Origin: JADJOY01 sp016713535 [NCBI: Deltaproteobacteria bacterium]
Lineage (GTDB): Bacteria > JADJOY01
NCBI GenBank assembly: GCA_016713535.1
Contig: JADJOY010000057.1
Span: forward strand, 1 to 6,556
Length of the DNA stretch: 6,556 nucleotides
Direction: 5' to 3'
Positions 1 through 5,615 of the stretch are shown in pieces. Made by a program: the position numbers and the translations under genes. The notes beneath the pieces were generated by a model, which saw only the letters and a list, made by a program, of their open reading frames with translations, was not told the origin of the DNA and did no database searches. Each line of letters begins with the position of its first letter. Within the stretch, counting starts at the first letter, position 1.

Positions 1-54
1 ACCCAACAACCACCAACCGCCGGGCGGCTTCCTCACGGGGGCCGCTCGGCGTGA
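1..54 (+). CDS. possible C-terminal end of an upstream tail gene (partial)
   Basis: From base 1 the frame reads a short open stretch ending in TGA at 52-54. Its last residues read AGRLPHGGRSA. The stop lies 9 bases before the GTG of the chaperone and in the same frame. By siphovirus gene order the gene just before the tail assembly chaperones is usually the major tail tube protein, but 17 residues are too few to recognise a family. The next frame over is also open through here, so even the frame is uncertain. This is inference from position only. Confidence 0.25.
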   Translation, partial: TQQPPTAGRLPHGGRSA

Positions 55-56
55 GG
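31..56 (+). promoter_or_regulatory. ribosome binding site of the chaperone gene, inside a small hairpin
   Basis: GAGG at 53-56 is 7 bases before the GTG at 64, a normal Shine-Dalgarno position. The same bases form the right arm of a perfect 7-base inverted repeat: CCTCACG at 31-37 pairs with CGTGAGG at 50-56 across a 12-base loop. A competing inner stem, GCCG 41-44 with CGGC 47-50, is also possible. If the outer stem forms in the mRNA it would hide the ribosome site. The repeat is seen directly; any regulatory effect is inference, and short stems are common in DNA this GC-rich. Confidence 0.4.
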
Positions 57-63
57 CGACACC

Positions 64-489
64 GTGCGATTCACCACCGCAGCACCGAAGCCGAGCGGCA
101 CCATCAACGTCGACGGCGTCGATCACGACGTCTGGTGTCATTGGGACATCGCGCTCGAGCGCGTCGAGGACTTCGAGCGCATCTTGCCCCGGCTCCGCGA
201 CCCGTCATCGAAGATCACTGCCGAGCGCGTGGCCGACGTGCTCACGCTGGTGCAGTGCGTGGCGCCGACGATCCCGCCCGATGAGGTCGCGCAGATGCGC
301 CCGCGCCGGCTCGGCCAGATGTACCTGCACATCCTGCCGCTGGTGTTCCTGGACCCTTTGGCGCCGAGCCGGCCGACGGCAAGCCAGCCCGGCGTGGAGA
401 CGGAAGCGCCGGCCCCATCCGACCCGACGCCGTCCGATGCCGACTCGCCCGCGCGTTCGGCTGGTCGCACGCGGAAGTCAACGCCGTAA
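64..489 (+). CDS. tail assembly chaperone, short form (lambda gpG-like)
   Basis: This 141-residue protein starts at GTG 64, preceded by GAGG at 53-56 and an in-frame TGA at 52-54 that rules out a longer start. The first 99 residues look like a compact acidic-to-neutral helical domain, including DVLTLVQCVAPTIPPDEV and then LGQMYLHILPLVFLDPL. After residue 99 the zero-frame tail becomes rich in Pro, Ser, Thr and Ala, which looks like a disordered end. Position decides the call. It lies directly before a long tape measure gene and contains a correctly phased slippery heptamer near the end of its folded part, as in chaperone pairs of long-tailed phages. Such proteins bind and solubilise the tape measure protein during tail assembly and are absent from the finished virion. 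I cannot assign a named family from sequence alone. Confidence 0.78.
   Translation: MRFTTAAPKPSGTINVDGVDHDVWCHWDIALERVEDFERILPRLRDPSSKITAERVADVLTLVQCVAPTIPPDEVAQMRPRRLGQMYLHILPLVFLDPLAPSRPTASQPGVETEAPAPSDPTPSDADSPARSAGRTRKSTP
354..360 (+). promoter_or_regulatory. programmed -1 ribosomal frameshift site CCCTTTG
   Basis: In the chaperone frame the bases split as C CCT TTG, the canonical X XXY YYZ arrangement. Slipping back one base lets both tRNAs re-pair with CCC and TTT. The codon after the slip begins at 360 (GGC), and that -1 frame stays open without a stop to 756-758. The site is about 130 bases before the zero-frame stop, so the two frames overlap for a long stretch, as in other phage chaperone pairs. 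I did not find one obvious downstream stem-loop or pseudoknot by eye, although the region is GC-rich and full of short GC stems. Confidence 0.8.
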
Positions 490-758
490 CCGTTCGCCAG
501 GCAATCGCTTACCTCGCCGAATACGACGGCGTAGCAGCCGAGGAGACGCTCTCGATGGTGCTGGCCGCGTGCTTCCCGAGCATGAAGAAGACCGACCGCG
601 AGCGCGCGCACGAGTCGCTCGTGAAGCGGTCGCGTCGATCGGCCCTCGCCGAGCGCAAGGAAGCCGAAGCGCCGGACTGGAAGTCGGGGCTCGGGATGCT
701 CGCGGGCGCGCTCGGTGGCGGCGCGGCGCGGAAGAAGAAGGGGGCGCGCCGTGGCTGA
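360..758 (+). CDS. frameshift extension of the tail assembly chaperone (lambda T-like domain of the fusion)
   Basis: This open stretch adds 132 residues after the slip at 354-360, giving a fusion of 231 residues with the first 99 of the short chaperone. It begins GAEPADGKPARRGD and reads on through RLARAFGWSHAEVNAV and VRQAIAYLAEYDGVAAEE with good third-position G/C, although no start codon with a ribosome site opens it. The middle is a predicted helical domain. The end is strongly basic (ARKKKGARRG). In lambda the equivalent fusion gpGT links the G domain to the tape measure through its T domain; I infer the same role here. An internal ATG at 555 has AGGAG at 541-545, 9 bases upstream, so a 67-residue product starting there cannot be excluded. 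The TGA at 756-758 overlaps the tape measure start. Confidence 0.72.
   Translation, partial: GAEPADGKPARRGDGSAGPIRPDAVRCRLARAFGWSHAEVNAVTVRQAIAYLAEYDGVAAEETLSMVLAACFPSMKKTDRERAHESLVKRSRRSALAERKEAEAPDWKSGLGMLAGALGGGAARKKKGARRG
739..744 (+). promoter_or_regulatory. ribosome binding site of the tape measure gene
   Basis: AGGGGG at 739-744, at the end of a purine run that also encodes the Lys-rich chaperone tail, lies 6 bases before GTG 751. It favours 751 over the GTG at 715, which has no comparable site upstream and would add only 12 Arg- and Ala-rich residues read from inside the chaperone. Confidence 0.7.
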
Positions 759-3700
759 CGAGATCACCGCAGGGCAGGCGCTGATCGAGCTGCGCGCCAC
801 GAGCGACAAGCTCACCGCCGACATGGCGGCGGTCTCGAAGCTCATCACGGGTGAGCTGGCGAAGGTCGAAAAGGAAGCCGCGAACGTCGGCATGGCCGGC
901 CTCGCTAAGCAGATCGAGGACGTCGCCAAGGCGACCCAAGCCGCGCAGTCGCAGATCCAGAACCTCCGCTTCGGCGCCATCGCCGACGAGGTCGGCCATC
1001 TCACCAGCGCGCTCAAGGGCGCCGAGTCCGGCGTCCAGATCACCGAGGACCTCGCGCGCGCGGAGTCGCTGCTCGAGGAGCGCTTCGCGATGGTACGCGC
1101 CGAGATCGGGCGCCAGGCCGAGGCGCAGCGCGGGTTGGTCAACGAGGAGGTGTTGCTACAGCGCACCACGCTCCAGCTCGAAGCGGCGCAGCGGCAGCAT
1201 GACCAGGCGCTCGCGACGGTGCGCGGGCGTGCGATCCAGGCGGCGGAAGGGATTGCGCAGCTCGAGGCCGAGGAGCAGGCGTCCGCGCTCGCGGCCACCA
1301 AGGCGTGGGAGGCGACGGCTCAGCTTGCGATCGAGCAGGGCCGCGCGACGAAGGAGGCGACGGAGCTGGCGGCGGCGGAAGCGCGCACCGCCCAAGGGCT
1401 CGCGAACCTCGGGACGGCCATCACGCACGCGGCCGAGGAGACCCAGAAGGCCAACGCGCGCTGGGCGGCGATGAAGCCGACCCTGACCGGCGTCGTCGAT
1501 GCGGCACAGGCGGCGGGGCTCGCGTTCGGCGCGTTCGCTGGTGGCGTCGCCACCGTCGCGGGCGTGAGCGCGAAGCTCACGATGGAAGCCGCCCACATCG
1601 GCGAGAGCTTCAACGATCTCGCGATCAAGACGAGCACCACCGTCGAGGCGCTATCGCGATACGACCTCGCCGCCAAGACGGCCGACGTGAGCCAAGAGAC
1701 GCTCGCGGTCGGGATGCGGAAGCTCGCCCAGGCCGCGGTCGAGGCCGGCGACGATGGCTCCGAGAGTGCCCAGGCGTTCAAGTCGCTCGGCGTCGAGGTG
1801 CGCGACGCGAACGGCAACATCAAGCCGATGGGTCAACTCCTGCAGGAGACGACCCGCGCGCTCGCGGACGCGGGCGACGGCGCCGAGACGATGGCCAGCG
1901 CTCAGCAGCTCCTCGGCCGCTCCGCGCAGGACTTCCTCCCGCTCGCGAAAATGACGAAGGAGGAGCTGGACGATCTCGCGAAGGCGTCGGAAGAGCTTGG
2001 GCTCGTGTGGTCCACGAAGGACGCCGCCGCCGCCGACAAGCTCTCCGACTCGGTGACGGTGCTTGGTGCGGGCGTGAAGGGGCTCGGCCTCTCGATCGGC
2101 CGCGACCTGATTCCGGTGGCGCAGCAGGTGGTCGATGAGTCGCTTTCGTGGCTGCGCGCGAACTCCGAGCTGATGCGGTCGGGCTTCAAGGATTGGGTAT
2201 TCGGGGTCAAGCAGATCATCGAGGGGCTCGCGCCGCTGGTACGCGACACCGCCGACGCGTTCCTGTGGTGGGGCGGCGGGCTCGACGACACGTTCGGCGG
2301 GCTGAACCAACAGATCGTCGACACCGAAGCGAAAATGAAGGACCTGAAGCGGACGATGGAGACGCCGCTGATGGCCACCGGGGAGGTCGACAAGGCGACC
2401 AAGGAATACGAGCACCTAGCCCTTCAGCTTGAAGGGCTCAAGGTCCGCGCCGAGCAGGCCAAAAACGTCCAAGCGCCGCTCGCGTCGGCGGTTGAGGGCA
2501 CGACGACGGCGCTGCGCGATCAGAAGATCGTCGCGAAGGAGACCGGCGAGCAGTTCGACGCGATGCTCATCAACTGGGAGGACGCGAACAAGGCGGCCGA
2601 GGAGGCCAAGCGCGCGCAGAAGGAGGCCGCGGCCGAAGCGAAGCGCCTATCCGACGTCAACCGAGGGCTCGCCGACTCCATCGAGCAGCTCAAGCTCGAC
2701 GCCCTCTCCGACGACCTCGACGACGCCACGGCGGCGCTCGAGCGAAACCGCTCGGTGGTGGCAGACGAGAGCTACCTCCGCGCGCTGCAAGACATTCAGG
2801 CCGCGTACGAGTCGCAGGTCGAGACGATCAAGCGGACCACCGAGGAGGCGGTGGCTGCGGGCGCGGACCGCACGCTGGCGGCGGAGCGCGAGGCGCTCGC
2901 GGTCGAGTCGGCGCAGCGGGACATGGCGCAGGCGGTCGAGAAGCTCGACGGGGTGCTGGTCAAGAATGCGGACTATTGGGGCGACGTCGGCAAGGTGGTG
3001 GCCGACCTTCCGCCTGAGATGCGCGCGCTGATCCCGACGCTTGACGCCGTTGCGCTGGCGACGGGCAACGTAAGCGAGGCCACGAAGGAGGCGGCGACCG
3101 ACCTCGTGAAGCTCGACGGCATCGCGAGCGACCTTGCGAAAGGGCTGGCGCAGGCGATCACGCGCTCGGCGGATTGGCGCGGGGTCGGGGACGCGATCCT
3201 GGCGACGACGCTGGACGCAACGTTCACCGATCATCTCGACGCGGCGCTTAACGACACGTTCGTCAAGTCGATTCAGACGCTAACCGATCCGATCGGCGAC
3301 GCACTCGGCGGCATGTTCACGGAAGCGTTCGACGCGCTCACCTCGCCGCTTACCTCGGCAGCGGGCGACCTGTTCAAAGACGTTTTCGGCGCTTCGTTCA
3401 AAGAGGTCATCAACAAGTCCGCTGGCAAGTCGCTCGTGAGCGGCCTCGGCGAAGCCATCACGTCCAACCCCGTGGTGGCTTCGATTGTGGGCGGGGTGGC
3501 CGTACTCGGGACGACGTTCGCTGTGATGTGGGAGGACTGGTTCGATAAGCCCGACATGCAGAGCCGCATCTCGAAAGCGGTCTCGAAGATGATCGGGAAG
3601 GCGCTGCGCGATCCCTCGATCTCGGGCGCGGTCGATAGCGCGCTGCAAGACCTCGGTTTCAAGATGACCGACGGTCTTACGACTGCGATCGTCAACGCGC

Positions 3701-3954
3701 CGCTTTCCGGCGCCGAGATTCGGGCCGTGTACGCCGCTGGCGGAGAGGCGGCTGGGCAGTCGTATAGCGACGGCTTCTATCAATTCCTGGCGAGCGAGAA
3801 CAAAAGCGCGGCGAACAACGTGTCCGCGTCGGACCTCGTCAACCTGTACTTCCCGGGCTCGACGCCGCTGGCGAAGCGATTGCGGTGGAAGCCGCGAAGA
3901 TGGCGGGCGTTGCGGCTGCGGCCACTCAGGGACTCACGGGTGACGATGCGCTGA
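751..3954 (+). CDS. tape measure protein, N-terminal two thirds (frame broken near 3850)
   Basis: Starting at GTG 751 (VADEITAGQ), this frame gives 1,067 residues. Residues 1-230 are long Ala/Glu/Gln-rich helices of coiled-coil type. A hydrophobic segment follows at about 248-272. Residues 281-400 form the most conserved-looking module, with ESFNDLAIKTSTTVEALSRY and later LLGRSAQDFLPLAKM. This is typical of the TP901-type tape measure family (TIGR01760, PhageMin_Tail). More coiled coil spans about 610-735, and a second hydrophobic segment, NPVVASIVGGVAVLGTTFAV, lies at about 906-926. Tape measure proteins fill the tail tube lumen, set tail length and often help genome ejection. The last 30 or so residues before the stop at 3952-3954 turn abruptly into Arg/Trp-rich sequence (KPRRWRALRLRPLRDSR), which is out-of-frame reading. 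The true protein continues in the -1 frame from about 3850-3885. Confidence 0.92.
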   Translation: MADEITAGQALIELRATSDKLTADMAAVSKLITGELAKVEKEAANVGMAGLAKQIEDVAKATQAAQSQIQNLRFGAIADEVGHLTSALKGAESGVQITEDLARAESLLEERFAMVRAEIGRQAEAQRGLVNEEVLLQRTTLQLEAAQRQHDQALATVRGRAIQAAEGIAQLEAEEQASALAATKAWEATAQLAIEQGRATKEATELAAAEARTAQGLANLGTAITHAAEETQKANARWAAMKPTLTGVVDAAQAAGLAFGAFAGGVATVAGVSAKLTMEAAHIGESFNDLAIKTSTTVEALSRYDLAAKTADVSQETLAVGMRKLAQAAVEAGDDGSESAQAFKSLGVEVRDANGNIKPMGQLLQETTRALADAGDGAETMASAQQLLGRSAQDFLPLAKMTKEELDDLAKASEELGLVWSTKDAAAADKLSDSVTVLGAGVKGLGLSIGRDLIPVAQQVVDESLSWLRANSELMRSGFKDWVFGVKQIIEGLAPLVRDTADAFLWWGGGLDDTFGGLNQQIVDTEAKMKDLKRTMETPLMATGEVDKATKEYEHLALQLEGLKVRAEQAKNVQAPLASAVEGTTTALRDQKIVAKETGEQFDAMLINWEDANKAAEEAKRAQKEAAAEAKRLSDVNRGLADSIEQLKLDALSDDLDDATAALERNRSVVADESYLRALQDIQAAYESQVETIKRTTEEAVAAGADRTLAAEREALAVESAQRDMAQAVEKLDGVLVKNADYWGDVGKVVADLPPEMRALIPTLDAVALATGNVSEATKEAATDLVKLDGIASDLAKGLAQAITRSADWRGVGDAILATTLDATFTDHLDAALNDTFVKSIQTLTDPIGDALGGMFTEAFDALTSPLTSAAGDLFKDVFGASFKEVINKSAGKSLVSGLGEAITSNPVVASIVGGVAVLGTTFAVMWEDWFDKPDMQSRISKAVSKMIGKALRDPSISGAVDSALQDLGFKMTDGLTTAIVNAPLSGAEIRAVYAAGGEAAGQSYSDGFYQFLASENKSAANNVSASDLVNLYFPGSTPLAKRLRWKPRRWRALRLRPLRDSRVTMR
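3852..3858 (+). other. site of the first frame break in the tape measure gene; phased heptamer CCCGGGC
   Basis: In the tape measure frame these bases split as C CCG GGC, which fits the X XXY YYZ slippery pattern. A -1 slip here would lead into the open frame that carries the protein on to 4499. That frame is open from 3768, so the true switch could be anywhere from there to about 3885. Strong G:C codon pairing makes CCCGGGC a poor slippery site, and such heptamers arise easily by chance in GC-rich DNA. A one-base deletion, real or a sequencing artefact, explains the break equally well and fits the indel cluster downstream. Confidence 0.35.
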
Positions 3955-4502
3955 TCTTCGCGGAGCAGTACGCATCCGGCCTGACCAACCTCGCGCACCA
4001 ACTGAACCTGACCGACGAGGAGTTCTTGCAGTTCGTCCAGAACGTCGCCGGGCCAGGCGCGGCTCAGTTCGCTGCGGGCCTCGACAAGATGAACGCGGCA
4101 GGGATGGAGGCGTTCGGCGCGGGGTGGCAAGGCGAGCTGGACTCGATCGCCGACGGCATGGAGCGCGTGTTCGGGCTCTCCGATGACATCAACAGCGGGA
4201 ACCTGTTCGACGTGTTCCTCAAGTCGGGCCAGTCGGCCGAAGCCTTCGCCGCTCAGCTCGAGCGCATGGCCGACAGCGACCCCGCGCTCCGCCGCCTGGT
4301 CGACTCGATGGACCCGCCGCTGGTCGATGCGCTCGCCGCAGTCGAGGACGGTGGCAACGCCGCCGCGAAGGCCATTGGCAAGCTCACGGGGCAGGCGAAC
4401 ACGTCGCTCGCGGGCGTCGAGGCGCGGATCTACGCGTTCGGCGATGCGCTGTTCTGGACTCGCCAGGCGGCGAAGCAGCTCGACGCTCGGCGAGGAGCCT
4501 GA
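3885..4502 (+). CDS. tape measure protein, continuation fragment in the -1 frame
   Basis: The first start-type codon is GTG 3885, but no ribosome site precedes it and the frame is already protein-like upstream (GEAIAVEAAKMAG from 3870). It is therefore probably not an independent gene. The 205 residues include TQGLTGDDALIFAEQYASGL, EEFLQFVQNVAG and DDINSGNLFDVFLKSGQSA, all helical with strong third-position G/C, as in the tape measure gene before it. It overlaps the out-of-frame tail of that gene by 70 bases. The C-terminal RRGA before TGA 4500-4502 is again a frame artefact: one frame back the text goes on as RSLNSELSRGLSG. I read this as the middle-distal part of the same tape measure protein. 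Confidence 0.7.
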   Translation: MEAAKMAGVAAAATQGLTGDDALIFAEQYASGLTNLAHQLNLTDEEFLQFVQNVAGPGAAQFAAGLDKMNAAGMEAFGAGWQGELDSIADGMERVFGLSDDINSGNLFDVFLKSGQSAEAFAAQLERMADSDPALRRLVDSMDPPLVDALAAVEDGGNAAAKAIGKLTGQANTSLAGVEARIYAFGDALFWTRQAAKQLDARRGA

Positions 4503-5219
4503 ACAGCGAACTCAGTCGCGGGCTCTCTGGCATGGATGACGCGATCGCCGAGGAGAACAGGGTCGCCGGGCTCACCGCCAAGACGCCGCGCAAGGCGTTC
4601 TCAGCGCTGAAGCGCTGAAGCTGCCCCCGAGCGCTCGACGAAACGACCACGGAGGCGATCCGAAGCAGCTCAAGGCGCTGATCCAGGCCGCGCACCGGAT
4701 GACCGAGGATCAGATCAGATGATCGCGACGGCAAGGACCGCAGTGCCGCCGCCGGTAAACACGGTGCCGACCGGAGACGACGGCGAGCCCGACGGCGCGG
4801 CGGACTCGAAGGGCGAGATCGCTGCGCCAGCGGACGCCGCCGCGACCGCCGGACGGGCGACGTCGTCCAGCGCAGCCACCGCCGCCGCCGCCGGCGATAC
4901 CGGGGCCGCTGGAGGATCTCGCCACGCGTTCGGCCGGCGCTCGAGGCGTTGATCGGGGATCGTTGGGCGACGACGCGGGGCGCTCGCGATCGAGCGACTC
5001 CTCCGGTCCGCCTCCCCGAGGCGCCTGGCCGCCGAAGCGGTCGAGCGGCGAGCCGACGGCGGGATCCACGACTCGCTGACTACGCGCGCGCGGAGTGCGG
5101 ATGCACAACGCGACCTCCGCCATGCACCCCAGAGTAAAGATCGACGGCGGGAGTCCGTACCCAGGTGCGACCCTGGCGGCGACGGGGGCGCGCCACGGCC
5201 CGGACGCGCCACCCCCCCG
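4503..5219 (+). pseudogene. frame-scrambled distal part of the tape measure gene
   Basis: No single frame stays open and protein-like here, but short segments in successive frames read as one protein. SELSRGLSGMDDAIAEENR is in the frame of 4496. AAQGVLSAEALKLPP starts at 4585, LDETTTEAIR at 4634 and KQLKALIQAAHRMTEDQIR at 4663. PPPAIPGPLEDLATR, a proline-rich linker, is at 4885-4929. RPALEALIGDRWATTRGA is at 4931-4984. A helical stretch from 4986 begins AIERLLRSASPRRL and ends near ADGGIHDSL at 5078. Adjacent segments differ by one base, which fits several single-base insertions and deletions. The parts 4723-4884 and 5080-5219 are less clear in any frame. The block may be decayed coding sequence or a local consensus error; flanking genes are clean. 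A separate small gene here is not convincing. Confidence 0.6.
4601..4618. repeat. perfect inverted repeat TCAGCGCT-GA-AGCGCTGA
   Basis: The 8-base arms at 4601-4608 and 4611-4618 are exact reverse complements with a 2-base gap. The first 10 bases, 4601-4610, are also a palindrome by themselves. There is no T run after it, so it does not look like a rho-independent terminator. It lies within the frame-scrambled block, beside one of the frame switches. Confidence 0.5.
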
Positions 5220-5615
5220 ATGGCCGCCGGTGGCTGGATACCCGGTCTCCCGAGCGACCCGTACCCGATCACCGCGCACGGCGGCGAGCTCGTGGTGCCG
5301 GAGGCGACGGCGTCCACGCTGCCGCCGGATCTCGTGGCGCGGCTGCTCAGCGGCTCGGCCTTCGACCTCCCCGCCTCGATGGTGTCGCGGCTGAGCTACC
5401 CGGTCGGGGTGCCGAGTGTGGGGAGCGTGGCGGGCGCTGCGACCGCGGCATCGACCCCCGCGCTTGATTCCGAATGGACCGCGCTCCCCGTCCGCAAGCG
5501 CGACCTGATCGAGGGCGCCGTGCTCGAGGTGGCCCGCGCCACCGAGACGGGGCGGGCGCGCATCGACGGGCGGCGCTTCCGCGTCTCGCCCACCTACGGG
5601 CGCAGCCGTGGCTAA
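5220..5615 (+). CDS. tape measure protein, C-terminal end
   Basis: The 131 residues begin MAAGGWIPGLPSDPYPITAH and continue GGELVVPEATASTLPP. The pattern of a Gly-rich turn, P-G-x-P-S-D, then H-G-G-E and V-V-P is typical of the C-terminal region of many tape measure proteins, which supports one gene running from 751 to 5615. A start at ATG 5220 is unlikely: it follows a run of seven C (5212-5218) with no purine-rich ribosome site, and the frame is open upstream. The tail of the protein is basic and mixed (LIEGAVLEVARATETGRARI). TAA at 5613-5615 overlaps the next gene by 8 bases. In some phages this end is cut off during tail maturation; nothing here shows whether that happens. Confidence 0.65.
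   Translation: MAAGGWIPGLPSDPYPITAHGGELVVPEATASTLPPDLVARLLSGSAFDLPASMVSRLSYPVGVPSVGSVAGAATAASTPALDSEWTALPVRKRDLIEGAVLEVARATETGRARIDGRRFRVSPTYGRSRG

Noticed and set aside
715-750. Upstream GTG at 715 as the tape measure start
   Set aside because: It adds 12 Arg-rich residues read out of frame from the chaperone end and lacks a ribosome site, while GTG 751 has AGGGGG 6 bases upstream.
138-1301. Open frame on the - strand (387 codons) under the chaperone and tape measure start
   Set aside because: Ser/Ala/Arg-rich composition without domains, fully antisense to well-supported genes; a GC-driven shadow.
4601-4618. Inverted repeat as a transcription terminator
   Set aside because: No T run follows and coding sequence on the same strand continues past it.
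4719-4952. Possible separate 77-residue gene with an ATGA overlap and GAGG at 4705-4708
   Set aside because: The product is Ala/Gly/Pro low complexity without a fold. The first half may belong to the tape measure linker and the last part is out of frame with PPPAIPGPLEDLATR at 4885-4929, so it is better read as part of the broken tape measure gene.
4715-5317. Open frame on the - strand (200 codons) ending in an Ala/Val/Gly-rich stretch
   Set aside because: The low-complexity end mirrors a Pro/Ala-rich linker on the + strand. There is no ribosome site or family signal, and all neighbouring genes are on the + strand.
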